Assembly: GCF_002575655.3 (NCBI RefSeq)
Contig: NC_053036.3
Coordinates: 647,178,736 to 647,242,735 of the forward strand
Source: Aegilops tauschii subsp. strangulata
Taxonomy: Eukaryota > Streptophyta > Magnoliopsida > Poales > Poaceae
Direction: 5' to 3'
DNA length: 64,000 bases
In this document: positions 1-15,403 of the stretch, piece after piece
Layout: each line of letters begins with the position of its first letter
Position numbering within the stretch: the first letter of the stretch is position 1
Program-made: the position numbers and the translations under genes
Notes under the pieces: model-generated
The model's database searches: none
What the model was told of the DNA's origin: nothing
Seen by the model: the letters and a program-made list of their open reading frames with translations, nothing else

Positions 1-1580
1 ACGGCAAAAACTGGATGCACTTCGTGTACAAAACGGACAATCTCTTTCAAAGTATCAGGACTTCATAGGGAAACTCGTCTGTTACAAAGGGATTTCATTT
101 TTTTAAACTTATTTGAACTCCTGACTTTTTGTGTGTTCAAAATGCACCATTCAAAGCCACATCATCATTTTTCAATCCTTTCTGACTTCCTTTCTTATTT
201 TTCATGCATTTACTAATTATTTTCAGCTATAAGACCCTAAAATTGAAAAGCATTTCAAATGAACTCTGAAAAGGTTGAAAGTTGGCATGGTATCATCATT
301 TCATCCACATAGCATGTGCAAGAAAGTTGAGAGGGTTACGGCAAAAACTGGATGCACTTCGTGTACAAAACGGACAATCTCTTTCAAAGTATCAGGATTT
401 CATACGGAAACTCGTCTGTTACAAAGGGATTTCATTTTTTTTAAACTTATTTGAACTCCTGACTTTTTGTGTGTTCAAAATGCACCATTCAAAGCCACAT
501 CATCATTTTTCAATCCTTTCTGACTTCATTTGTTATTTTTCATGTATTTACTAATTATTTTGAGCTATAAGACCCTAAATTGAAAAGCATTTCAAATGAA
601 CTCTGAAAAGGTTGAAAGTTGGCATGGTATCATCATTTCATCCACATAGCATGTGCAAGAAAGTTGAGAGGGTTACGGCAAAAACTGGATGCACTTCGTG
701 TACAAAACGGACAATCTCTTTCAAAGTATCAGGATTTCATACGGAAACTCGTCTGTTACAAAGGGATTTCATTTTTTAAAACTTATTTGAACCCCTGACT
801 TTTTGTGTGTTCAAAATGCACCATTCAAAGCCACATCATCATTTTTCAATCCTTTCTGACTTCATTTGTTATTTTTCATGCATTTACTAATTATTTTGAG
901 CTATAAGACCCTAAAATTGAAAAGCATTTCAAATGAACTCTGAAAAGGTTGAAAGTTGGCATGGTATCATCATTTCATCCACATAGCATGTGCAAGAAAG
1001 TTGAGAGGGTTACGGCAAAAACTGGATGCACTTCGTGTACAAAACGACAATCTCTTTCAAAGTATCAGGACTTCATACGGAAACTCGTCTGTTACAAAGG
1101 GATTTCATTTTTTAAAACTTATTTGAACTCCTGACTTTTTGTGTGTTCAAAATGCACCATTCAAAGCCACATCATCATTTTTCAATCCTTTCTGACTTCA
1201 TTTGTTATTTTTCATGCATTTACTAATTATTTTGAGCTATAAGACCCTAAAATTGAAAAGCATTTCAAATGAACTCTGAAAAGGTTGAAAGTTGGCATGG
1301 TATCATCATTTCATCCACATAGCATGTGCAAGAAAGTTGAGAGGGTTACGGCAAAAACTGGATGCACTTCGTGTACAAAACGGACAATCTCTTTCAAAGT
1401 ATCAGGATTTCATACGGAAACTCGTCTGTTACAAAGGGATTTCATTTTTTTAAACTTATTTGAACTCCTGACTTTTTGTGTGTTCAAAATGCACCATTCA
1501 AAGCCACATCATCATTTTTCAATCCTTTCTGACTTCATTTGTTATTTTTCATGCATTTACTAATTATTTTGAGCTATAAG

Positions 1581-3420
1581 ACCCTAAAATGGAAAAGCAT
1601 TTCAAATGAACTCTGAAAAGGTTGAAAGTTGGCATGGTATCATCATTTCATGCACATAGCATGTGCAAGAAAGTTGAGAGGGTTACGGCAAAAACTGGAT
1701 GCACTTCGTGTACAAAACGGACAATCTCTTTCAAAGTATCAGGATTTCATACGGAAACTCGTCTGTTACAAAGGGATTTCATTTTTTTAAACTTATTTGA
1801 ACTCCTGACTTTTTGTGTGTTCAAAATGCACCATTCAAAGCCACATCATCATTTTTCAATCCTTTCTGACTTCATTTGTTATTTTTCATGTATTTACTAA
1901 TTATTTTGAGCTATAAGACCCTAAATTGAAAAGCATTTCAAATGAACTCTGAAAAGGTTGAAAGTTGCCATGGTATCATCATTTCATCCACATAGCATGT
2001 GCAAGAAAGTTGAGAGGGTTACGGCAAAAACTGGATGCACTTCGTGTACAAAACGGACAATCTCTTTCAAAGTATCAGGATTTCATACGGAAACTCGTCT
2101 GTTACAAAGGAATTTCATTTTTTAAAACTTATTTGAACTCCTAACTTTTTGTGTGTTCAAAATGCACCATTCAAAGCCATATCATCATTTTTCAATCCTT
2201 TCTGACTTCATTTGTTATTTTTCATGCATTTACTAATTATTTTGAGCTATAAGACCCTAAAATTGAAAAGCATTTCAAATTAACTCTGAAAAGGTTGAAA
2301 GTTGGCATGGTATCATCATTTCATCCACATAGGATGTGCAAGAAAGGTGAGAGGGTTACGGCAAAAACTGGATGCACTTCGTGTACAAAACGGACAATCT
2401 CTTTCAAAGTATCAGGATTTCATACGGAAACTCGTCTGTTACAAAGGGATTTCATTTTTTTTAAACTTATTTGAACTCCTGACTTTTTGTGTGTTCAAAA
2501 TGCACCATTCAAAGCCACATCATCATTTTTCAATCCTTTCTGACTTCATTTGTTATTTTTCATGCATTTACTAATTATTTTGAGCTATAAGACCCTAAAA
2601 TGGAAAAGCATTTCAAATGAACTCTGAAAAGGTTGAAAGTTGGCATGGTATCATCATTTCATCCACATAGCATGTGCAAGAAAGTTGAGAGGGTTACGGC
2701 AAAAACTGGATGCACTTCGTGTACAAAACGGACAATCTCTTTCAAAGTATCAGGATTTCATACGGAAACTCGTCTGTTACAAAGGGATTTCATTTTTTTT
2801 AAACTTATTTGAACTCCTGACTTTTTGTGTGTTCAAAATGCACCATTCAAAGCCACATCATCATTTTTCAATCCTTTCTGACTTCATTTGTTATTTTTCA
2901 TGTATTTACTAATTATTTTGAGCTATAAGACCCTAAATTGAAAAGCATTTCAAATGAACTCTGAAAAGGTTGAAAGTTGCCATGGTATCATCATTTCATC
3001 CACATAGCATGTGCAAGAAAGTTGAGAGGGTTACGGCAAAAACTGGATGCACTTCGTGTACAAAACGGACAATCTCTTTCAAAGTATCAGGATTTCATAC
3101 GGAAACTCGTCTGTTACAAAGGAATTTCATTTTTTAAAACTTATTTGAACTCCTAACTTTTTGTGTGTTCAAAATGCACCATTCAAAGCCATATCATCAT
3201 TTTTCAATCCTTTCTGACTTCATTTGTTATTTTTCATGCATTTACTAATTATTTTGAGCTATAAGACCCTAAAATTGAAAAGCATTTCAAATTAACTCTG
3301 AAAAGGTTGAAAGTTGGCATGGTATCATCATTTCATCCACATAGGATGTGCAAGAAAGGTGAGAGGGTTACGGCAAAAACTGGATGCACTTCGTGTACAA
3401 AACGGACAATCTCTTTCAAA
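1581..3420 (+). repeat. Near-identical ~1,011-bp tandem duplication of Afa monomers
   Basis: The stretch from about 1,581 to 2,409 is repeated at about 2,592 to 3,420, an offset of 1,011 bp or three monomers. Both copies share private variants: 'ctaaaatgg', 'gttgccatgg', 'ggaatttc', 'ctaactttttg', 'caaattaactc' and 'agaaaggtgag'. I noticed only about two differences: a C/G change near 1,650 and one T in a T-run. The match fades after about 3,420. Confidence 0.8.
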
Positions 3421-6400
3421 GCATCAGGATTTCATACGGAAACTCGTCTGTTACAAAGGGATTTCATTTTTAAAACTTATTTGAACTCCTGACTTTGTGT
3501 GTGTTCAAAATGCACCATTCAAAGCCATCATTTTTCAATCCTTTCTGACTTCATTTGTTATTTTTCATGCATTTACTAATTATTTTGAGCTATAAGACCA
3601 CAAAATTGAAAAGCATTTCAAATGAACTCTGAAAAGGTTGAAAGTTGGCCTGGTATCAGCATTTCATCCACATAGGATGTGCAAGAAAGTTGAGAGGGTT
3701 ACGGCAAAAACTGGATGCACTTCGTGTACAAAACGGACAATCTCTTTCAAAGTATCACGACTTCATACGGAAACTCGTCTGTTACAAAGGGATTTCATTT
3801 TTTAAAACTTATTTGAACTCCTGACTTTTTGTGTGTTCAAAATGCACCATTCAAAGCCACATCATCATGTTTCAATCCTTTCTGACTTCATTTGTTATTT
3901 TTCATGCATTTACTAATTATTTTCAGCTATAAGACCATAAAATTGAAAAGCATTTCAAATGAACTCTGAAAAGGTTGAAAGTTAGCATGGTATCATCATT
4001 TCATCAACATAGGATGTGCAAGAAAGTTGAGAGGGTTACGGCAAAAACTGGATGCACTTCGTGTACAAAACGGACAATCTCTTTCAAAGTATCAGGACTT
4101 CATAGGGAAACTCGTCTGTTACAAAGGGATTTCATTTTTTTAAACTTATTTGAACTCCTGACTTTTTGTGTGTTCAAAATGCACCATTCAAAGCCACATC
4201 ATCATTTTTCAATCCTTTCTGACTTCCTTTCTTATTTTTCATGCATTTACTAATTATTTTCAGCTATAAGACCCTAAAATTGAAAAGCATTTCAAATGAA
4301 CTCTGAAAAGGTTGAAAGTTGGCATGGTATCATCATTTCATCCACATAGCATGTGCAAGAAAGTTGAGAGGGTTACGGCAAAAACTGGATGCACTTCGTG
4401 TACAAAACGGACAATCTCTTTCAAAGTATCAGGATTTCATACGGAAACTCGTCTGTTACAAAGGGATTTCATTGTTTAAAACTTATTTGAACTCCTGACT
4501 TTTTGTGTGTTCAAAATGCACCATTCAAAGCCACATCATCATTTTTCAATCCTTTCTGACTTCATTTGTTATTTTTCATGCATTTACTAATTATTTTGAG
4601 CTATGAGACCCTAAAATTGAAAAGCATTTCAAATGAACTCTGAAAAGGTTGAAAGTTGGCATGGTATCATCATTTCATCCACATAGCATGTGCAAGAAAG
4701 TTGAGAGGGTTACGGCAAAAACTGGATGCACTTCGTGTACAAAATGGACAATCTCTTTCAAAGTATCAGGATTTCATACGGAAACTCGTCTGTTACAAAG
4801 GGATTTCATTTTTTTAAACTTATTTGAACTCCTGACTTTTTGTGTGTTCAAAATGCACCATTCAAAGCCACATCATCATTTTTCAATCCTTTCTGACTTC
4901 ATTTGTTATTTTTCATGCATTTACTAATTATTTTGAGCTATAAGACCCTAAAATTGAAGAGCATTTCAAATGAACTCTGAAAAGGTTGAAAGTTGGCATG
5001 GTATCATCATTTCATCCACATAGCATGTGCAAGAAAGTTGAGAGGGTTACGGCAAAAACTGGATGCACTTCGTGTACAAAACGGACAATCTATTTCAAAG
5101 TATCAGGATTTCAAACGGAAACTCGTCTGTTACAAAGGGATTTCATTTTTAAAAACTTATTTGAACTCCTGACTTTTTGTGTGTTCAAAATGCACCATTC
5201 AAAGCCACATCATCATGTTTCAATCCTTTCTGACTTCATTTGCTATTTTTCATGCATTTACTAATTATTTTCAGCTATAAGACCATAAAATTGAAAAGCA
5301 TTTCAAATGAACTCTGAAAAGCTTGAAAGTTAGCATGGTATCATCATTTCATCCACATAGGATGTGCAAGAAAGTTGAGAGGGTTACGGCAAAAACTGGA
5401 TGCATTTCGTGTACAAAACGGACAATCTCTTTCAAAGTATCAGGACTTCATAGGGAAACTCGTCTGTTACAAAGGGATTTCATTTTTTTAAACTTATTTG
5501 AACTCCTGACTTTTTGTGTGTTCAAAATGCCCCATTCAAAGCCACATCATCATTTTTCAATCCTTTCTGACTTCCTTTCTTATTTTTCATGCATTTACTA
5601 ATTATTTTCAGCTATAAGACCCTAAAATTGAAAAGCATTTCAAATGAACTCTGAAAAGGTTGAAAGTTGGCATGGTATCATCATTTCATCGACATAGCAT
5701 GTGCAAGAAAGTTGAGAGGGTTACAGCAAAAACTGGATGCACTTCGTGTACAAAACGGACAATCTCTTTCAAAGTATCAGGATTTCATACGGAAACTCGT
5801 CTGTTACAAAGGGATTTCATTTTTTAAAACTTATTTGAACTCCTGACTTTTTGTGTGTTAAAAATGCACCATTCAAAGCCACATCATCATTTTTCAATCC
5901 TTTCTGACTTCATTTGTTATTTTTCATGCATTTACTAATTATTTTGAGCTATAAGACCATAAAATTGAAAAGCATTTCAAATGAACTCTGAAAAGGTTGA
6001 AAGTTCACATGGTATCATCATTTCATCCACATAGGATGTGCAAGAAAGTTGAGAGGGTTACGGCAAAAACTGGATGCACTTCGTGTACAAAACGGACAAT
6101 CTCTTTCAAAGTATCAGGACTTCATACGGAAACTCGTCTGTTACAAAGGGATTTCATTTTTTTAAACTTATTTGACCTCCTGACTTTTTGTGTGTTCAAA
6201 ATGCACCATTCAAAGCCACATCATCATTTTTCAATCCTTTCTAACTTCTTTTGTTATTTTTCATGCATTTACTAATTATTTTGAGCTATAAGACCCTAAA
6301 ATTGAAAAGCATTTCAAATGAACTCTGAAAAGGTTGAAAGTTGGCATGCTATCATCATTTCATCCACATAGCACGTGCAAGAAAGTTGAGACGGTTACGG

Positions 6401-9400
6401 CAAAAACTGGATGCACTTCGTGTACAAAACGGACAATCTCTTTCAAAGTATCAGGATTTCATACGGAAACTCGTCTGTTACAAAGGGATTTCATTTTTTA
6501 AAACTTATTTGATTTCCTGACTTTTTGTGTGTTCAAAATGCACCATTCAAAGCCATATCATCATTTTTCAATCCTTTCTGACTTCATTTGTTATTTTTCA
6601 TGCATTTACTAATTATTTTGAGCTATAAGACCCTAAAATTGAAAAGCATTTCAAATTAACTCTGAAAAGGTTGAAAGTTGGCATGGTATCATCATTTCAT
6701 CCACATAGGATGTGCAAGAAACGTGAGACGGTTACGGCAAAAACTGGATGGACTTCGTGTACAAAACGGACCATCTCTTTGAAAGCATCAGGATTTCATA
6801 CGGAAACTCGTCTGTTACAAAGGGATTTCATTTTTAAAACTTATTTGAACTCCTGACTTTTTGTGTGTTCAAAATGCACCATTCAAAGCCATCATTTTTC
6901 AATCCTTTCTGACTTCATTTGTTATTTTTCATGCATTTACTAATTATTTTCAGCTATAAGACCATAAAATTGAAAAGCATTTCAAATGAACTCTGAAAAG
7001 GTTGAAAGTTAGCATGGTATCATCATTTCATCCACATAGGATGTGCAAGAAAGTTGAGAGGGTTACGGCAAAAACTGGATGCACTTCGTGTAAAAACGGA
7101 CAATCTCTTTCAAAGTATCAGGATTTCATACGGAAACTCGTCTGTTACAAAGGGTTTCATTTTTAAAAATGTTTTTGAACTACTGAATTTTTGTGTGTTC
7201 AAAATGCACCATTCAAAGCCACATCATCATTTTTCAATCCTTTCTGACTTCATTTGTTATTTTTCATGCATTTACTAATTATTTTGAGCTATAAGACCAT
7301 AAAATTGAAAAGCATTTCAAATGAACTCTGAAAAGGTTGAAAGTTCACATGGTATCATCATTTCATCCACATAGGATGTGCAAGAAAGTTGAGAGGGTTA
7401 CGGCAAAAACTGGATGCACTTCGTGTACAAAACGGACAATCTCTTTCAAAGTATCAGGACTTCATACAGAAACTCGTCTGTTACAAAGGGATTTCATTTT
7501 TTTAAACTTATTTGACCTCCTGACTTTTTGTGTGTTCAAAATGCACCATTCAAAGCCACATCATCATTTTTCAATCCTTTCTAACTTCTTTTGTTATTTT
7601 TCATGCATTTACTAATTATTTTGAGCTATAAGACCCTAAAATTGAAAAGCATTTCAAATGAACTCTGAAAAGGTTGAAAGTTGGCATGCTATCATCATTT
7701 CATCCACATAGCATGTGCAAGAAAGTTGAGAGGGTTACGGAAAAAACTGGATGCACTTCGTGTACAAAAGGACAATCTCTTTCAAAGTATCAGGACTTCA
7801 TACGGAAACTCGTCTGTTACAAAGGGATTTCATTTTTTAAAACTTATTTGAACTCCTGACTTTTTGTGTGTTCAAAATGCACCATTCAAAGCCACATCAT
7901 CATTTTTCAATCCTTTCTGACTTCATTTGTTATTTTTCATGCATTTACTAATTATTTTGAGCTATAAGACCCTAAATTGAAAAGCATTTCAAACGAACTC
8001 TGAAAAGGTTGAAAGTTGGCATGGCATCATCATTTCATCCACATAGCATGTGCAAGAAAGTTGAGACGGTTACGGCAAAAACTGGATGCACTTCGTGTAA
8101 AAACGGACAATCTCTTTCAAAGTATCAGGATTTCATACGGAAACTCGTCTGTTACAAAGGGATTTCATTTTTTAAAACTTATTTGATTTCCTGACTTTTT
8201 GTGTGTTCAAAATGCACCATTCAAAGCCATATCATCATTTTTCAATCCTTTCTGACTTCATTTGTTATTTTTCATGCATTTACTAATTATTTTGAGCTAT
8301 AAGACCCTAAAATTGAAAAGCATTTCAAATTAACTCTGAAAAGGTTGAAAGTTGGCATGGTATCATCATTTCATCCACATAGGATGTGCAAGAAACGTGA
8401 GAGGGTTACGGCTAAAACTGGATGGACTTCGTGTACAAAACGGACCATCTCTTTGAAAGCATCAGGATTTCATACGGAAACTCGTCTGTTACAAAGGGAT
8501 TTCATTTTTAAAACTTATTTGAACTCCTGACTTTTTGTGTGTTCAAAATGCACCATTCAAAGCCATCATTTTTCAATCCTTTCTGACTTCATTTGTTATT
8601 TTTCATGCATTTACTAATTATTTTGAGCTATAAGACCATAAAATTGAAAAGCATTTCAAATGAACTCTGAAAAGGTTGAAAGTTGGCATGGTATCATCAT
8701 TTCATCCACATAGCATGTGCAAGAAAGTTGAGAGGGTTACGGCAAAAACTGGATGCACTTCGTGTACAAAACAGACAATCTCTTTCAAAGCATCAGGATT
8801 TCATACGGCAACTCGTCTGTTACAAAGGGATTTCATTTTTTTAAACTTATTTGAACTCCTGACTTTTTGTGTGTTCAAAATGCACCATTCACAGCCACAT
8901 CAGCATTTTTCAATCCTTTCTGACTTCATTTGTTATTTTTCATGTATTTACTAATTATTTCGAGCTATAAGACCCTAAATTGAAAAGCATTTCAAATGAA
9001 CTCTGAAAAGGTTGAAAGTTGCCATGGTATCATCATTTATCCACATAGCATGTGCAAGAAAGTTGAGAGGGTTACGGCAAAAACTGGATGCACTTCGTGT
9101 ACAAAACGGACAATCTCTTTCAAAGTATCAGGACTTCATACGGAAACTCGTCTGTTACAAAGGGATTTCATTTTTCAAAACTTATTTGAACTCCTGACTT
9201 TTTGTGTGTTCAAAATGCACCATTCCAATCCACAACATCATTTTTCAATCCTTTCTGACTTCATTTGTTATTTTTCATGCATTTACTAATTATTTTGAGC
9301 TATAAGACCCTAAAATTGAAAAGCATTTCAAATGAACTCTGAAAAGGTTGAAAGTTAGCATGGTATCATCATTTCATCCACATAGGATGTGCAAGAAAGT

Positions 9401-10667
9401 TGAGAGGGTTACGGCAGAAACTGGATGCACTTCGTGTACAAAACGGACAATCTATTTCAAAGTATCAGGATTTCATACGGAAACTCGTCTGTTACAAAGG
9501 GATTTCATTTTTTAAAACTTATTCGAACTCCTGACTTTTTGTGTGTTCAAAATGCACTATTCAAAGCCATATCATCATTTTTCAATCCTTTCTGACTTCA
9601 TTTGTTATTTTTCATGCATTTACTAATTATTTTGAGCTATAAGACCCTAAAATTGAAAAGCATTTCAAATGAACTCTGAAAAGGTTGAAAGTTGGCATGG
9701 TATCATCATTTCATCCACATAGGATGTGCAAGAAAGTTGAGAGGGTTACGGCAAAAACTGGATGCACTTCATGTACAAAACGGACAATCTCTTTCAAAGC
9801 ATCAGGATTTCATACGGAAACTTGTCTCTTACAAAGGGATTTCATTTTTAAAACTTATTCGAACTCCTGACTTTTTGTGTGTTCAAAATGCACCTTTCAA
9901 AGCCATCATTTTTCAATCCTTTCTGACTTCATTTGTTATTTTTCATGCATTTACTAATTATTTCGAGCTATAAGACCATAAAATTGAAAAGCATTTCAAA
10001 TGAACTCTGAAAAGGTTGAAAGTTGCCATGGTATCATCATTTCATCCACATAGCATGTGCAAGAAAGTTGAGAGGGTTACGGCAAAAACTGGATGCACTT
10101 CGTGTACAAAACGGACAATCTCTTTCAAAGTATCAGGACTTCATACGGAAACTCGTCTGTTACAAAGGGATTTCATTTTTTAAAACTTATTTGAACTCCT
10201 AACTTTTTGTGTGTTCAAAATGCACCATTCAAAGCCATATCATCCTTTTTCAATCCTTTCTGACTTCATTTGTTATTTTTCATGCATTTACTAATTATTT
10301 TGAGCTATAAGACCCTAAAATTGAAAAGCATTACAAATTAACTCTGAAAAGGTTGAAAGTTGGCATGGTATCATCATTTCATCCACATAGGATGTGCACG
10401 AAAGGTGAGAGGGTTACGGCAAAAACTGGATGCACTTCGTGTACAAAACGGACAATCTCTTTCAAAGCATCAGGATTTCATACGGAAACTCGTCTGTTAC
10501 AAAGGGATTTCATTTTTAAAACTTATTTGAACTCCTGACTTTTTGTGTGTTCAAAATGCACCATTCAAAGCCATCATTTTTCAATCCTTTCTGACATCAT
10601 TTGTTATTTTTCATGCATTTACTAATTATTTTGAGCTATAAGACCACAAAATTGAAAAGCATTTCAC

Positions 10668-13600
10668 ATGAACTCTGAAAAGGTTGAAAGTTGGCATGGT
10701 ATCATCATTTCATCCACATAGGATGTGCAAGAAAGTTGAGAGGGTTACGGGAAAAATTGGATGCACTTCGTGTAGAAAACAGACAATCTCTTCCAATGCA
10801 TCAGGATTTCATACGGCAACTCGTCTGTTACAAAGGGATTTCATTTTTTAAAACTTATTTGAACTCCTCACTTTTTGTGTGTTCAAAATGCACCATTCAA
10901 AGCCACATCACTATTTTTCAATCCTTTCTGACTTCATTTGTTATTTTTCATGTATTTACTAATTATTTTGAGCTATAAGACCCTAAAATTGAAAAGCATT
11001 TCAAATGAACTCTGAAAAGGTTGAAAGTTGGCATGGTATCATCGTTTCATCCACATAGCATGTGCAAGATAGTTGAGAGGGTTACGGCAAAAACTGGATG
11101 CACTTCGTGTACAAAACGGACAATCTCTTTCAAAGTATCAGGAATTCATACGGAAACTCGTCTGTTATAAAGGGATTTCATTTTTAAAAACTTATTTGAA
11201 CTCCTGACTTTTTGTGTGTTCAAAATGCAACATTCAAAGCCACATCATCATTTTTCAATCCTTTCTGACTTCATTTGTTATTTTTCATGCATTTACTAAT
11301 TATTTTGAGCTATAAGACCCTAAAATTGAAAAGCATTTCAAATGAACCCTAAAAAGGTTGAAAGTTGGCATGGTATCATCATTTCATCCACATTGCATGT
11401 GCAAGAAAGTTGAGAGGGTTACGGCAAAAACTGGATGCACTTCGTGTACAAAACGGACAATCTCTTTCAAAGTATCAGGATTTCATACGGAAACTCGTCT
11501 GTTACAAAGGGATTTCATTTTTAAAAAATGTTTTTGAACTCCTGACTTTTTGTGTGTTCAAAATGCACCATTCAAAGCCACATCATCATTTTTCAATCCT
11601 TTCTGACTTCATTTGTTGTTTTTCATGCATTTACTAATTATTTTGAGCTATAAGACCATAAAATTGAAAAGCATTTCAAATGAACTCTGAAAAGGTTGAA
11701 ATTTGGCATGGTATCATCATTTCATCCACATAGCATGTGCAAGAAAGTTGAGAGGGTTACGGCAAAAACTGGATGCACTTCGTGTACAAAACGGACAATC
11801 TCTTTCAAAGTATCAGGATTTCATACGGAAACTCGTCTGTTACAAAGGGATTTCATTTTTAAAAACGTTTTTGAACTCCTGACTTTTTGTGTGTTCAAAA
11901 TGCACCATTCATGGCCACATCATCATTTTTCAATCCTTTCCGACTTCATTTGTTATTTTTCATGCATTTACTAATTATTTTGAGCTATAAGACCATAAAA
12001 TTGAAAAGCATTTCAAATGAACTCTGAAAAGGTTGAAAGTTGGCATGGTATCATCATTTCATCCACATAGCATGTGCAAAAAGTTGAGAGGGTTACGGCA
12101 AAAACTGGATGCACTTCGTGTACAAAACAGACAATCTTTTTCAAAGTATCAGGACTTCATACGGAAACTCGTCTGTTACAAAGGGATTTCATTTTTTTTA
12201 AACTTATTTGAACTCCTGACTTTTTGTGTGTTCAAAATGCAGCATTCAAAGCCACATCATCATTTTTCAATCCTTTCTGACTTCATTTGTTATTTTTCAT
12301 GCATTTACTAATTATTTTGAGCTATAAGACCATAAAATTGAAAAGCATTTCAAATGAACTCTGAAAAGGTTGAAAGTTGGCATGGTATCATCATTTCATC
12401 CACATAGCATGTGCAAGAAAGTTGAGAGGGTTACGGCAAAAGCTGGATGCACTTCGTGTACAAAACGGACAATCTCTTTCAAAGTATCAGGATTTCATAC
12501 GGAAACTCGTCTGTTACAAAGGGATTTCATTTTTTAAAACGTTTTTGAACTCCTGACTTTTTGTGTGTTCAAAATGCACCATTGAAAGCCACATCATCAT
12601 TTTTCAATCCTTTCTGACTTCATTTGTTATTTTTCATGCATTTACTAATTATTTTGAGCTATAAGACCATAAAATTGAAAAGCATTTCAAATGAACTCTG
12701 AAAAGGTTGAAAGTTAGCATGGTATCATCATTTCATCCACATAGGATGTGCAAGAAAGTTGAGAGTGTTACGGCAAAAACTGGGTGCACTTCGTGTACAA
12801 AACGGACAATCTCTTTCAAAGTATCAGGACTTCATACGGAAACTCGTCTGTTATAAAGGGATTTCATTTTTTAAAACTTATTTGAACTCCTGACTTTTTG
12901 TGTCTTTAAAATGCACCATTCAAAGCCACATCATCATTTTTCAATCCTTTCTGACTTCATTTGTTATTTTTCATGCATTTACTAATTATTTTGAGCTATA
13001 AGAACCTAAAATCGACAAGCATTTCAAATGAACTCTGAAAAGGTTGAAAGTTGGCATGGTATCATCATTTCATCCACATAGGATGTGCAAGAAAGTTGAG
13101 AGGGTTACGGGAAAAATTGGATGCACTTCGTGTAGAAAACAGACAATCTCTTCCAATGCATCAGGATTTCATACGGCAACTCGTCTGTTACAAAGGGATT
13201 TCATTTTTTAAAACTTATTTGAACTCCTCACTTTTTGTGTGTTCAAAATGCACCATTCAAAGCCACATCACTATTTTTCAATCCTTTCTGACTTCATTTG
13301 TTATTTTTCATGTATTTACTAATTATTTTGAGCTATAAGACCCTAAAATTGAAAAGCATTTCAAATGAACTCTGAAAAGGTTGAAAGTTGGCATGGTATC
13401 ATCGTTTCATCCACATAGCATGTGCAAGATAGTTGAGAGGGTTACGGCAAAAACTGGATGCACTTCGTGTACAAAACGGACAATCTCTTTCAAAGTATCA
13501 GGAATTCATACGGAAACTCGTCTGTTATAAAGGGATTTCATTTTTAAAAACTTATTTGAACTCCTGACTTTTTGTGTGTTCAAAATGCAACATTCAAAGC

Positions 13601-15387
13601 CACATCATCATTTTTCAATCCTTTCTGACTTCATTTGTTATTTTTCATGCATTTACTAATTATTTTGAGCTATAAGACCCTAAAATTGAAAAGCATTTCA
13701 AATGAACCCTAAAAAGGTTGAAAGTTGGCATGGTATCATCATTTCATCCACATTGCATGTGCAAGAAAGTTGAGAGGGTTACGGCAAAAACTGGATGCAC
13801 TTCGTGTACAAAACGGACAATCTCTTTCAAAGTATCAGGATTTCATACGGAAACTCGTCTGTTACAAAGGGATTTCATTTTTAAAAAATGTTTTTGAACT
13901 CCTGACTTTTTGTGTGTTCAAAATGCACCATTCAAAGCCACATCATCATTTTTCAATCCTTTCTGACTTCATTTGTTGTTTTTCATGCATTTACTAATTA
14001 TTTTGAGCTATAAGACCATAAAATTGAAAAGCATTTCAAATGAACTCTGAAAAGGTTGAAATTTGGCATGGTATCATCATTTCATCCACATAGCATGTGC
14101 AAGAAAGTTGAGAGGGTTACGGCAAAAACTGGATGCACTTCGTGTACAAAACGGACAATCTCTTTCAAAGTATCAGGATTTCATACGGAAACTCGTCTGT
14201 TACAAAGGGATTTCATTTTTAAAAACGTTTTTGAACTCCTGACTTTTTGTGTGTTCAAAATGCACCATTCATGGCCACATCATCATTTTTCAATCCTTTC
14301 CGACTTCATTTGTTATTTTTCATGCATTTACTAATTATTTTGAGCTATAAGACCATAAAATTGAAAAGCATTTCAAATGAACTCTGAAAAGGTTGAAAGT
14401 TGGCATGGTATCATCATTTCATCCACATAGCATGTGCAAAAAGTTGAGAGGGTTACGGCAAAAACTGGATGCACTTCGTGTACAAAACAGACAATCTTTT
14501 TCAAAGTATCAGGACTTCATACGGAAACTCGTCTGTTACAAAGGGATTTCATTTTTTTTAAACTTATTTGAACTCCTGACTTTTTGTGTGTTCAAAATGC
14601 AGCATTCAAAGCCACATCATCATTTTTCAATCCTTTCTGACTTCATTTGTTATTTTTCATGCATTTACTAATTATTTTGAGCTATAAGACCATAAAATTG
14701 AAAAGCATTTCAAATGAACTCTGAAAAGGTTGAAAGTTGGCATGGTATCATCATTTCATCCACATAGCATGTGCAAGAAAGTTGAGAGGGTTACGGCAAA
14801 AGCTGGATGCACTTCGTGTACAAAACGGACAATCTCTTTCAAAGTATCAGGATTTCATACGGAAACTCGTCTGTTACAAAGGGATTTCATTTTTTAAAAC
14901 GTTTTTGAACTCCTGACTTTTTGTGTGTTCAAAATGCACCATTGAAAGCCACATCATCATTTTTCAATCCTTTCTGACTTCATTTGTTATTTTTCATGCA
15001 TTTACTAATTATTTTGAGCTATAAGACCATAAAATTGAAAAGCATTTCAAATGAACTCTGAAAAGGTTGAAAGTTAGCATGGTATCATCATTTCATCCAC
15101 ATAGGATGTGCAAGAAAGTTGAGAGTGTTACGGCAAAAACTGGGTGCACTTCGTGTACAAAACGGACAATCTCTTTCAAAGTATCAGGACTTCATACGGA
15201 AACTCGTCTGTTATAAAGGGATTTCATTTTTTAAAACTTATTTGAACTCCTGACTTTTTGTGTCTTTAAAATGCACCATTCAAAGCCACATCATCATTTT
15301 TCAATCCTTTCTGACTTCATTTGTTATTTTTCATGCATTTACTAATTATTTTGAGCTATAAGAACCTAAAATCGACAAGCATTTCAA
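10668..15387 (+). repeat. Recent tandem duplication, two 2,360-bp copies of seven Afa monomers
   Basis: Copy 1 (about 10,668-13,027) and copy 2 (about 13,028-15,387) look identical where I compared them. They share rare variants such as 'acgggaaaaattgg', 'gtagaaaacagac', 'cattcatggccac', 'gcaaaagctgg', 'gagagtgttac', 'gtgtctttaaaatg' and 'aaatcgacaagc'. The offset is 2,360 bp, which equals seven monomers. The identity ends shortly after 15,387, where copy 2 runs into 'catagcatgtgcaaaaaag' while copy 1 runs into the 'ataggatg' monomer that starts copy 2. Confidence 0.9.
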
Positions 15388-15403
15388 ATGAACTCTGAAA
15401 AGG

